Part shown: positions 25,710 to 33,833 of the stretch, in pieces
How the letters are laid out: every line of letters starts with the position of its first letter
Numbering within the stretch: the first letter of the stretch is position 1
Assembly (NCBI RefSeq): GCF_038051925.1
Contig: NZ_CP150634.1
Location: 806,001-870,000, forward strand
DNA: 64,000 bases
Direction: 5' to 3'
DNA from: Methylotuvimicrobium sp. KM2
Lineage (GTDB): Bacteria > Pseudomonadota > Gammaproteobacteria > Methylococcales > Methylomonadaceae
Translations under genes and position numbers: made by a program
Notes under the pieces: generated by a model
What the model was told of the DNA's origin: nothing
The model's input: the letters and a program-made list of their open reading frames with translations, nothing else
Databases searched by the model: none

Positions 25710-25951
25710 TACTCCCTTTTGATCGAAAAACCGTCTAAGAATAAAAGGCATGTGGTGTGTCTATCGAGGACCGCCGTTCACCCAGCACCTAAATTATCCC
25801 AGATAGTTAAGCATAGCCAATGGGCTATGGAATTTAGGTGCTGGGTAAACCCATCCATGGGGCTTGGCGGCAGCTCCCTGCTGCCGACATCCTCGCTAGC
25901 CACACCCCATACCTTCATAAAGTTAGCTAATTTTTGAGTATAAAGGGAGTA
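25710..25951. mobile_element. Element C2 interrupted by element D
   Basis: The C element is in reverse relative to 17941-18114 (TACTCCCTTTTGATC ... TTTTTGAGTATAAAGGGAGTA). At 25777-25848 a D element (TTCACCCAGCACCTAAATT ... AATTTAGGTGCTGGGTAA) interrupts the sequence that reads CCGTAAACCCATCCATGG in the empty copy. Confidence 0.85.
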
Positions 25952-26483
25952 ATACTACCTTGGTTATGATTATATCGTCAGGTTCGATTGATTCTTAACG
26001 GATTGAATAAAAAGAAATCTGACGCTGACTGTTGCTAAAAATATACTTGATTTGACTTTTGAGCAACACAAACTTTAATGAATGCTCTAAAATCATGCTA
26101 TTTCGTTGTTGCCGCAAAATAGTTGCCGCTTTGTTGAGTTCGTGCTCCTGTGCGAAATAAGTTTGCCTAAATCTTTGATTTTCGATGCTGATAATTCGTT
26201 GTCGCCGGCTATGAGATAATGTGACTGGGTTTGAAAAAGCGATCGAAATCAAAGCGGAATGAATATTTTTTTATGTAATTTAAAAACATTACTATACTGA
26301 TGTCTGTGCAGTTTAGTCGGACGTATTGATGTTAGTGCCTGCGTGATTGTTACTCTAACCTGACACAAGGATGTGCTCCCGTTTTAATGACTTATGTGCT
26401 TCTTAACGATGCATCATCGATAACTAGATAGGCAACAGTGTATTCGATGCAACAACAATTCAATGTTTTACAAGGGTTCCACG
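25952..26483. other. Gap upstream of pilM
   Basis: No credible gene. An 85-codon frame on the minus strand (25995-26252) has no ribosome site or family resemblance. TATACT at 26293-26298 in an AT-rich context is a candidate -10 for the pil operon. Confidence 0.35.
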
Positions 26484-27545
26484 ATGAACTGGTTTAGTCG
26501 CAAAAATGTGCCTGTAGTCGGTATCGACATTAGCACGGCAGCCGTTAAATTATTGGAATTATCGAAAAACGGTCCTCGTTATCGAGTCGAAAGTTATGCC
26601 GTCGCGCCATTACCTCAGGATGCCGTTATCGATAAAAATTTCGCGAATGTCGATGTTATCTCTGACGCCATCAAACAAGCCATCAAACAATCCGGAACGA
26701 AAGTTAAGCATGCCTGCGTCGCGGTTGCGGGTTCGGCGGTTATGACCAAAATCATAACGATGCCTGCTAATTATTCGGACGAAGAAGTTTACGAACAAAT
26801 CATGGTCGAGGCAGATCAATATGTGCCTTATGCACTAGATGAGGTCAACCTGGACTTTGAAGTTCAGGGAAAAAACGCTAAAAACTCCGAAATGGTTGAT
26901 GTGCTCTTGGTCGCCTCCCGTCGTGAAAATGTCGAGGACCGCATCGAAGCCTTGGATAAGGCGGGTTTAAAAGCCAAAATCATCGATGTCGAAGCGTTTG
27001 CGATGGAAAACGCCTTTGCTCTTATCGCCGATCAATTACCCGGTTCTAGCGAAGGTCAGACTATTGCTATCTCGGATATCGGTTCGACGATGGCGACTTT
27101 GAACGTCATTGCGGACGGTAGAACCATTTATACGCGTGAACAAGGCTTCGGCGGAAGGCAGTTGACCGATGAAATTCAACGCCGCTACGGCTTGTCCTAC
27201 GAAGAAGCCGGTCTTGCCAAGCGGCATGGCGGTCTTCCCGATAATTATATCAATGACGTATTAGAGCCGTTTAAGAAGGCTATGGTTCAGCAAATCGCGC
27301 GATCACTCCAATTTTTTGTTTCATCGAGCGCCAATAGAACGATCGATTCGATTATTTTGGCGGGCGGCTGCTCATCGATACCCGGTGTCGACAAGTTGGT
27401 CGAGCAGAACTTGAGTATTCCCTGTTTTATTGCCAACCCGTTTATTAATATGGCTTTATCGAATCGAGTGAAACCGCAAAGTTTAAGTAGCGATGCGCCG
27501 GCGATGATGATCGCCTGCGGTCTTGCGCTAAGGAGTTTCGATTAA
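26484..27545 (+). CDS. pilM: Type IV pilus inner-membrane platform protein PilM
   Basis: PilM is an actin-like cytoplasmic protein that binds the N-terminus of PilN and links the pilus motor to the alignment complex. The 353-residue product starts MNWFSRKNVPVVGIDISTAAVKLLEL, has VAVAGSAVMTKIITMP, ISDIGSTMATLNVI (phosphate 2) and IILAGGCSSIPGV (adenosine loop). The start at 26484 gives the normal N-terminus and has AAGGG upstream. It overlaps pilN by one base in TAATG. It is first in pilMNOPQ. Confidence 0.96.
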   Translation: MNWFSRKNVPVVGIDISTAAVKLLELSKNGPRYRVESYAVAPLPQDAVIDKNFANVDVISDAIKQAIKQSGTKVKHACVAVAGSAVMTKIITMPANYSDEEVYEQIMVEADQYVPYALDEVNLDFEVQGKNAKNSEMVDVLLVASRRENVEDRIEALDKAGLKAKIIDVEAFAMENAFALIADQLPGSSEGQTIAISDIGSTMATLNVIADGRTIYTREQGFGGRQLTDEIQRRYGLSYEEAGLAKRHGGLPDNYINDVLEPFKKAMVQQIARSLQFFVSSSANRTIDSIILAGGCSSIPGVDKLVEQNLSIPCFIANPFINMALSNRVKPQSLSSDAPAMMIACGLALRSFD

Positions 27546-28108
27546 TGGCCCGAATTAACCTGCTCCCTTGGCGAGCCGAGCTTAAAAAACAACAGCAACA
27601 GCAGTTTTTGACTGTTGCACTGTTGTCTATTGCCTTAACCCTGGTGTTGATTTTTGCGGTTCACATGCATTACGACGACGTAATGTCGCATCAGGAAAGC
27701 CGGAACCAAATGCTCAGGAATGAGATCGCTGCGGTCGACAAGAAAATCGCCGAAATAAAAAACATTGAAGAAAAGAAAACCGAATTACTGACTAAGATCG
27801 ATGTGATTCAAAAGCTACAGGAAAGTAGACCCTTGATTGTGCGCCTTTTCGATGAAGTCGCCAGAAGGACGCCTGACGGCGTTTTTCTAACAAGCTTTGT
27901 TCAATCCGATACGGTATTGACGTTTAATGGGAAAACCGAATCGAATGCGCGGGTATCGGCGTTCATGCGGGCGATAGAGGCTTCCGAGTGGCTGAATAGC
28001 CCTAAGTTGAACATCATACAGTCACAACAAAAAACCAAGGTCGATCAGCTCAGCGATTTTATTCTTATCGCGAAACTTGGCGCGATTTCCGAAGATGAGA
28101 AAAACTGA
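27545..28108 (+). CDS. pilN: Type IV pilus assembly protein PilN
   Basis: The 187-residue bitopic membrane protein starts with the conserved INLLPWR motif that docks into PilM, followed by one membrane helix (about residues 20-42), a coiled coil (about 50-95) and a periplasmic ferredoxin-like domain (about 100-180). It dimerises with PilO. The ATG overlaps the pilM stop by one base, and its own stop overlaps the pilO ATG in TGATG. Length is normal. Confidence 0.95.
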   Translation: MARINLLPWRAELKKQQQQQFLTVALLSIALTLVLIFAVHMHYDDVMSHQESRNQMLRNEIAAVDKKIAEIKNIEEKKTELLTKIDVIQKLQESRPLIVRLFDEVARRTPDGVFLTSFVQSDTVLTFNGKTESNARVSAFMRAIEASEWLNSPKLNIIQSQQKTKVDQLSDFILIAKLGAISEDEKN

Positions 28109-28743
28109 TGAATCTGTCTGAAATTAATTGGGATTTTAATGAGGCCGGGACTTGGCCGACACCGGTTAAAGCCGTAGTCATTGCAATAGCGTGCGTACTC
28201 GTTGCTGTCGGCGGTTATTATTACGATACCGCCGATCAATTGGAAGCGTTGGAACGATTGGAACAGACTGAGCGCGATTTGAAGAGCAGCTTCGAGGCTA
28301 AACAAAAGAAAGCGATCAATCTACCGGACTACAAGGCGCAGTTAGAACAGATTGAGGATTCGCTAACTGAAATCATCAAACAAATGCCGACTCGCTCCGA
28401 AGTGGCGAATTTATTGGTGGATATTTCACAGACCGGCTTGGCGAGCGGTTTGGAATTCAGACTATTTAGGCCGATAGACCCAGTGCGCCGCGACTTTTAT
28501 TGGGAGCTCCCGATCAATATACAAGTTATTGGGCGTTATGAAGAATTGGCTTTATTTGTTAGCGGTTTGGCTTCATTGCCGAGGATCGTGACAGTGCATA
28601 ACGTTAAGATATCCCCGGTTTCGCAACAAGCTAAAGGCGAATCGTCCGATAAAATGGTCATGGACGCCACGATCAAGACCTATAACGAGGGGGAGCAAGG
28701 TCCCGCGCCGGCAAAGCCTCAGCAAAGAAGAGGTAGAAGATGA
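28108..28743 (+). CDS. pilO: Type IV pilus assembly protein PilO
   Basis: The 211-residue protein has a short cytoplasmic tail, one membrane helix (about 22-42, AVVIAIACVLVAVGGYYYD), a periplasmic coiled coil (about 45-90) and a globular domain (about 95-190; DISQTGLASGLEFRLFRP, the usual PilO motif). It forms the alignment complex with PilN and PilP. A basic, proline- and glutamine-rich tail ends the protein. It overlaps pilP by 4 bp (ATGA). Confidence 0.95.
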   Translation: MNLSEINWDFNEAGTWPTPVKAVVIAIACVLVAVGGYYYDTADQLEALERLEQTERDLKSSFEAKQKKAINLPDYKAQLEQIEDSLTEIIKQMPTRSEVANLLVDISQTGLASGLEFRLFRPIDPVRRDFYWELPINIQVIGRYEELALFVSGLASLPRIVTVHNVKISPVSQQAKGESSDKMVMDATIKTYNEGEQGPAPAKPQQRRGRR

Positions 28744-29336
28744 AGCCGAGTATTTTATCGCTAACCGATTCAGGGTCACGGCAAAGTCGGCTTGTCGATG
28801 GAATTTTGAAACATGGTGCATTTGCGGCCTTAAGTTTGTTGAGCCTATTCTTACTGAGTGCTTGCTCGAGCGACGATAAGTCCGATTTGATTCAATATAT
28901 CAATCAAGTCAAGGCGCGGCCGAAAACGCAAATAGAGCCGCTGCCTGAAATCAAAGTGATCGAACCGTTCATCTTTAAGCCGAGCGGTTTACGCGATCCG
29001 TTCCGGCCCATAGAAAAAGCTGCGGAAACCGAGCTTGTGGATGTCGGGACAGGGAGAGGGATTAGGCCCGACCCTACCCGACGAAAAGAGCAATTGGAAA
29101 CCTATTCTTTGGACAGCCTGAGAATGGCGGGAACCATCATTAAGGATGCGGTGCTATGGGGATTGATCAAGGCCGGAGACGGCACTATCCACCGGGTGCG
29201 AGAAGGTAATTACATGGGCAAGAATCACGGTAAGATTATTCGTATCAACGAGGATAAAATCGAATTGATGGAAATCGTTCCCGATAAGCCGGGAACATGG
29301 CGAGAACAGCAAACTTCATTGGCATTGTCCGAATGA
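28740..29336 (+). CDS. pilP: Type IV pilus lipoprotein PilP
   Basis: The 198-residue protein is a lipoprotein: the hydrophobic segment ends LLSACSS, a lipobox. A disordered linker with KVIEPFIFKPSGLRDPFRP (the PilP motif that contacts PilN/PilO) leads to a C-terminal beta domain (LRMAGTIIKDAVLWGLIKAGDGTIHRVREGNYMG) that binds PilQ. The N-terminal region before the hydrophobic segment is longer than usual (about 30 residues), so an internal start is possible. It overlaps pilO by 4 bp. Confidence 0.93.
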   Translation: MKPSILSLTDSGSRQSRLVDGILKHGAFAALSLLSLFLLSACSSDDKSDLIQYINQVKARPKTQIEPLPEIKVIEPFIFKPSGLRDPFRPIEKAAETELVDVGTGRGIRPDPTRRKEQLETYSLDSLRMAGTIIKDAVLWGLIKAGDGTIHRVREGNYMGKNHGKIIRINEDKIELMEIVPDKPGTWREQQTSLALSE

Positions 29337-29352
29337 TGTTGGGGATTAAACA

Positions 29353-31656
29353 ATGAGTATTCAAGGCAGCAATAACATGAGCAGAGTGACCGAGCCTCTT
29401 TGGAAAACAATCTTCGCGGGAATATTCCTGTGCGTTTTTCAGTTTGCCGTTCAAGCAAGTGAAGTACAAATTCAAAACCTGGATTTTACCCGATTATCGG
29501 GAGGCCGGTTGCAGTTGCAATTGGAAATGGACGGGCCTGCGCCGGCGCTTCGGGTTTTTCATACCGACAACCCCGCCAGAATTGCATTGGACTTTAGCGG
29601 TGTTAAAAGCGGTTTGTCCAAGAAAAAATTTCCGATTAATTTAGATGCCGCCGATAGCGTGTATGTCGCCGAATCCGGTGGTAGGCTGCGAGTCGTCATT
29701 AATTTGATTTCTTCGGTGCCTTATGAAACAAGCACAGAGGGTAATAAAGTATTCGTCACGTTAGCTGGGGCGGCGCAGGCTGAGGCACCGGTCGTTCGCC
29801 AGGAAACATCGATCGTGGCTACGGCTGCACAACAAGCGAGAAGCGATGTGATAGCGCAGTTTTTGCCCGAGCAAGGCATCAAAGGCTTGGATTTCAGACG
29901 CGGGCCGCGTGGCGAAGGGCGTATTCTGATTTCGTTGAGCGAGCCGAATACGATGGTCAATACCCGTGAGGTCGGCGGTAAGGTTGAGATTTATTTTGTC
30001 AATACCCGTCTACCGGAGCGGCTTTCGAAGCGTTACGACGTATCCGAGTTCGCGACGCCGGTCAGATCTTTCGATGCGGTCAGTAGCCGTCAAGAAACCA
30101 AAATTACCGTCGATTTACAGAGTCCGCTTTACGAATATTCTCAATTCCAATCGGAAGGCATGCTGACTGTCGAATTTCGCCCGTTGACGCAAGCGGAAAA
30201 AGACGTAATAGACAGTCAGAAAGACCGCTATACCGGCGATCGTTTGTCGCTAAACTTTCAAGACATCGAAATTCGCAGCGTGATTACCTTGCTGTCCGAG
30301 TTTACCGGACAGAACGTTGTCGCTGGCGACGAAGTAACCGGGCGGATAACCTTGAAACTCGACGACGTACCTTGGGACGAAGCGCTGGATTTTATTATGA
30401 TGACCAAAGGTTTGGAAAAATACCAAACCGGCAATGTCACATTGATCGCTCCGGTCGGCAAGATCAAGGAATATAAAAAGAAGCAGCGTGAAACCGAAGT
30501 TGTAGTAGCGCAAATGGAACCTCTACGGACAGAGTATATAGAAATAAATTACGCAAGAGCTGAAAGCTTTCGAAACTTATTAAATGGCCTCGATACAGGA
30601 CTATTTGGAACATGTGGAATTGGTCAACAAGGGACAAATGTTGGGGCTATGCAAAGTGGTGCAGGCCAAGCAAATGTACAAAGTGGGGCTGGAAATATAA
30701 ATTTAAGGGCTGCCGGTAGTCGAAAATCTGTATTATCTGATGAATTTCTCACATCAAAAGACGATGAGTTTGCTCTATTATCTCCCAGGGGCACTGCAGT
30801 TGTGGATAGCCGAACTAATACATTAATTGTTCGAGAAACTGCTAGTCGTATGGAAGAAATCAGAAAATTAATCGCCAAGCTGGATGTCCCAGTGCGCCAG
30901 GTGATGATCGAGTCCAGGATTGTGATTGCCAGTAATACGTTTGCACGCGATTTGGGCGTTAGATTTGGCGTGGCAAAAGCCGCACAGGTTGGCTCAGGAA
31001 AAACATTTGCCGTTGGTGGTCGAGGGACTGAAGGTGACATTAGCGGTGCCGCACAGGTAAGTGATTTGCTAGTAGATCTTAGTGCAACTAATCCTTATGG
31101 TGCATTAGCGATGACTTTGGCCAGAGGAGCAGATTATGTATTGAATCTCGAAATATCTGCTTTACAGGATGAGGGGCGAGCTGAGTTGCTGTCTAATCCT
31201 CGGGTCATGACTTCCGATCGTTGTCAAGCTAAAATCAGACAAGGTTTTGAAGTGCCATTTCAAGCGTTTAGTGCTAACCAGGGCGCTAATATTCAATTTA
31301 AACAAGCTGAATTGGAATTGGATGTCACTCCTCAGATTACACCTTCGGGAACGATTCAAATGGCGCTGTTGATAACCAAGAATGAGCCTGATTTTGCCCG
31401 AGCAATACAAGGAACTCCTCCGATCGTTACTCGGGAACTTGAAACCAATGTTCAAGTCATGGATGGGGAAACAGTAGTGCTAGGTGGGGTATTTGAAAGC
31501 GCCCAAACTAACTTAGACAATAAAATTCCATTTTTCTCAGATATACCAGGAATCGGCTTTTTGTTTAGGCGAAACGAGCAGAGCGATGAAAAAACAGAGT
31601 TGTTAATTTTCGTGACCCCAAAAATTGTTCACGAGAATTTGTCGGGGGCTAACTAA
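29353..31656 (+). CDS. pilQ: Type IV pilus secretin PilQ, with a compositionally distinct second half
   Basis: PilQ forms the outer-membrane pore for the pilus. The 767-residue protein has a signal peptide (ending VQA), two AMIN domains (about 30-300), a secretin N0/STN domain (ISLNFQDIEIRSVITLLSEFTGQNVV), an N1 domain and a secretin domain (LSNPRVMTSDRCQAKIRQG, VMDGETVVLGGVFE, DIPGIGFLFR, ELLIFVTPKIV). From about 30500 the DNA becomes AT-richer (about 40% GC by hand count at 30541-30840), and a Gly/Ser/Asn-rich insert lies at residues 415-465. Cysteines at 421 and 624 are unusual. A terminator follows. Confidence 0.94.
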   Translation: MSIQGSNNMSRVTEPLWKTIFAGIFLCVFQFAVQASEVQIQNLDFTRLSGGRLQLQLEMDGPAPALRVFHTDNPARIALDFSGVKSGLSKKKFPINLDAADSVYVAESGGRLRVVINLISSVPYETSTEGNKVFVTLAGAAQAEAPVVRQETSIVATAAQQARSDVIAQFLPEQGIKGLDFRRGPRGEGRILISLSEPNTMVNTREVGGKVEIYFVNTRLPERLSKRYDVSEFATPVRSFDAVSSRQETKITVDLQSPLYEYSQFQSEGMLTVEFRPLTQAEKDVIDSQKDRYTGDRLSLNFQDIEIRSVITLLSEFTGQNVVAGDEVTGRITLKLDDVPWDEALDFIMMTKGLEKYQTGNVTLIAPVGKIKEYKKKQRETEVVVAQMEPLRTEYIEINYARAESFRNLLNGLDTGLFGTCGIGQQGTNVGAMQSGAGQANVQSGAGNINLRAAGSRKSVLSDEFLTSKDDEFALLSPRGTAVVDSRTNTLIVRETASRMEEIRKLIAKLDVPVRQVMIESRIVIASNTFARDLGVRFGVAKAAQVGSGKTFAVGGRGTEGDISGAAQVSDLLVDLSATNPYGALAMTLARGADYVLNLEISALQDEGRAELLSNPRVMTSDRCQAKIRQGFEVPFQAFSANQGANIQFKQAELELDVTPQITPSGTIQMALLITKNEPDFARAIQGTPPIVTRELETNVQVMDGETVVLGGVFESAQTNLDNKIPFFSDIPGIGFLFRRNEQSDEKTELLIFVTPKIVHENLSGAN

Positions 31657-31677
31657 TTACCCGCTTCTACTTCGGCC

Positions 31678-31706
31678 AAAAAGGGGGCATAATGCCCCCT
31701 TTTTTA
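31678..31706 (+). terminator. Rho-independent terminator after pilQ
   Basis: AAAAAGGGGGCAT and ATGCCCCCTTTTTT form a near-perfect hairpin with a T-run, 22 bp after the pilQ stop and 28 bp before aroK. It should separate much of the pil transcription from aroK. Confidence 0.85.
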
Positions 31707-31733
31707 TGCGCGCGAAAAATTACTAGAAATCGC

Positions 31734-32252
31734 ATGGCTAAATCGGAGAATATTTATCTCATCGGTCTAATGGGGGCCGGCAAAACGACAATCGGCAGGC
31801 TGTTGGCTAAATCGTTAAAAATGCCGTTTTACGATAGCGACAAGATTATCGAAGACTTGACTGGCGTCGATATACCGACGATTTTCGAATTCGAGGGTGA
31901 GGCGGGATTCCGGGATCGTGAACAAAAAGCGTTAGCAGGTTTGACAAAATTGACTCATGTCGTGTTGGCGACCGGCGGCGGTGCGGTTATCCGCGAAGAA
32001 AATCGGGAATGTCTCAAGGAAAACGGTTTTGTGGTTTATTTGCAATGTTCGGTGGACAGGATTTTGGAAAGAACCAAGCGCGATACGCAGCGCCCGTTAT
32101 TGCAAACCGACAACCCTAGAGAGAAGTTGGAACAGTTGCTAATCGAGCGCGAGCCGTTATATTTGTCATGCGCGGACTATGTCGTCGATAGCGGCACATT
32201 ACAGAGTAAGGCCGCGGTTAAAAATATATTGCAGCGATATAGGGATTTATGA
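31734..32252 (+). CDS. aroK: Shikimate kinase
   Basis: AroK phosphorylates shikimate at the 3-hydroxyl. The 172-residue protein has the Walker A motif GLMGAGKTTIGR near residue 12, the substrate residues in FYDSDKIIED and EGEAGFRDREQ, the GGG of VLATGGGAVIRE, and the lid region RTKRDTQRPLLQ. The ATG at 31734 is preferred; an upstream frame from 31692 would start inside the terminator. aroB follows after a 324-bp gap, in the conserved pilQ-aroK-aroB-damX order. Confidence 0.95.
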   Translation: MAKSENIYLIGLMGAGKTTIGRLLAKSLKMPFYDSDKIIEDLTGVDIPTIFEFEGEAGFRDREQKALAGLTKLTHVVLATGGGAVIREENRECLKENGFVVYLQCSVDRILERTKRDTQRPLLQTDNPREKLEQLLIEREPLYLSCADYVVDSGTLQSKAAVKNILQRYRDL

Positions 32253-32388
32253 GGTTGAAGAGGAAAGGTGAAAGGGGTCCTTTGTGGGAGCGATCCCTAG
32301 ATCGTCCCTCACCTAGCGATAGGTGAGAGAAATCCGGTAAGCTTGGGTGACAATAAATGGTATCGAAGTCACATGGGTCAAGATTCCT

Positions 32389-32523
32389 CGTTCCCAACGC
32401 TCCAGCGTGGGAATGCATACCGAAGCTGAAGTGAAAGTGCTGTAGGGTGCGCATCGCGCACCTTTCCACGGTACCGAACCAAATGCAAGTTCCCCCGACC
32501 CAGGTGCGCGATGCGCACCCTAC
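32389..32523. repeat. REP-like palindromes in the aroK-aroB gap
   Basis: 32389-32425 is a CGCTCCAGCGTGGGAATGCA copy. 32442-32523 has arms GTAGGGTGCGCATCGCGCACC and GGTGCGCGATGCGCACCCTAC, repeated at 59989-60063. Near 32309-32327 CACCTAGCGATAGGTGA is the empty form of the site that carries a MITE at 1586. Confidence 0.75.
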
Positions 32524-32576
32524 GGATTGAAAAGCGCTTTAGCGACACAGAAAATTAGAGCTATAACAAAAAACAA

Positions 32577-33653
32577 ATGAAAACATTACAAGTCGATTTA
32601 GGGCAACGTAGTTATCCGATTTATATAGGCTCTCGTTTGCTGGAACAAGCCGATTTATTGACTCGGCATATTCGTTCAAAACAAGTTTTGGTCGTGACAA
32701 ACGAAACGGTGGCGCCTTTATATTTGCAACAGGTGCTCGATAACCTGTCGGATTTTGTCGTCGAAACCGTTATTTTGCCGGATGGCGAACACTATAAGAC
32801 GCTCGACTATGTGAACCGGATTTTCGATTCATTGTTAGCTCATAAATTCAGTCGAAACGCCAGTTTGATTGCCTTGGGTGGGGGCGTCATCGGAGATATG
32901 GGCGGTTTTGCCGCCGCTTGTTACCAACGCGGAATTCCATTTATACAAATCCCGACCACACTCTTGGCGCAAGTCGATTCGTCGGTCGGCGGCAAGACCG
33001 GCGTCAATCATCCGCTCGGCAAGAACATGATTGGCGCGTTTTATCAACCGCAATGTGTGATTGCCGATATGTCGGTCTTGTCGACATTGGACGACAGGCA
33101 ATTGTCTGCCGGTATCGCCGAAGTGATCAAATACGGCTTGATCCGCGATCCCGATTTTTTTACATGGCTCGAGGACAATCTCGAATCCTTGCTCGATAGG
33201 GATGCCGAAGCGCTCGCGTATGCGGTCGAGCGTTCGTGCCGCAATAAAGCCGAAGTCGTTGCCGCGGATGAAAAAGAAGCCGATGTTAGGGCCACCTTGA
33301 ATTTAGGTCATACCTTCGGTCATGCGATTGAAACCGGTATGGGCTACGGAAGCTATTTGCACGGCGAGGCGGTCGCGATCGGTACTTGCCAGGCGGCCGA
33401 TTTATCAAGACGCAAAGGCTGGCTGACCGATGCCGACGTCGAACGTATTATTAGATTGTTTAAGCGGGCTAGGTTACCGGTCGAGCCTCCGGCAGCGCTC
33501 GATGCCAACCGTTTTATCGAATTGATGTCAGTGGATAAAAAAAATGTCGACGGCAATATTCGTTTGATTTTGTTGAAGAGCATCGGCGAGGCAACCTTGC
33601 CGGTCGGTGTGGAAAAAGCATTATTGGTAGCGACGCTAAACGGATATGGTTGA
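32577..33653 (+). CDS. aroB: 3-dehydroquinate synthase
   Basis: AroB makes 3-dehydroquinate from DAHP using NAD and a divalent metal. The 358-residue protein shows the NAD motif [22 protein letters not shown] near residue 98, the substrate loop [21 protein letters not shown] near residue 125, and the metal ligands in [16 protein letters not shown] and [10 protein letters not shown]. Length is normal. It starts with [18 protein letters not shown], typical of the family. Confidence 0.96.
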   Translation: MKTLQVDLGQRSYPIYIGSRLLEQADLLTRHIRSKQVLVVTNETVAPLYLQQVLDNLSDFVVETVILPDGEHYKTLDYVNRIFDSLLAHKFSRNASLIALGGGVIGDMGGFAAACYQRGIPFIQIPTTLLAQVDSSVGGKTGVNHPLGKNMIGAFYQPQCVIADMSVLSTLDDRQLSAGIAEVIKYGLIRDPDFFTWLEDNLESLLDRDAEALAYAVERSCRNKAEVVAADEKEADVRATLNLGHTFGHAIETGMGYGSYLHGEAVAIGTCQAADLSRRKGWLTDADVERIIRLFKRARLPVEPPAALDANRFIELMSVDKKNVDGNIRLILLKSIGEATLPVGVEKALLVATLNGYG

Positions 33654-33703
33654 AAAGGCTAAGGAATATGCACAAAATAACTTATATAAGTAGTAGGCTC
33701 TGG

Positions 33704-33808
33704 GGTGGTTCGGTGACTCGCTTGACAGGACGCCGTGAATACGTCCATGTAGGCTTGACGGCGGCAATCCCTGCCGCCGACACCTGTCAATCGAGCCACC
33801 GAACCACC
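33704..33808. repeat. Junction element A3 (three-stem palindrome) in the aroB-damX gap
   Basis: A 26-bp outer stem (33704-33729 with 33783-33808, 24 of 26 paired) begins GGTGGTTCGG and ends CCGAACCACC. It encloses hairpin GGACG-CGTCC (33728-33746) and hairpin CGGCGGC-GCCGCCG (33759-33779). The inner part is almost identical to the copies at about 8820 and 39790, while the outer stem differs and is still complementary. Confidence 0.85.
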
Positions 33809-33833
33809 TTCTAACCGTTGTCGAAGTTATTTC

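Noticed and set aside
25995-26252. 85-codon minus-strand frame in the gap before pilM
   Set aside because: No ribosome site and no protein-like pattern; the gap is AT-rich regulatory-looking DNA.
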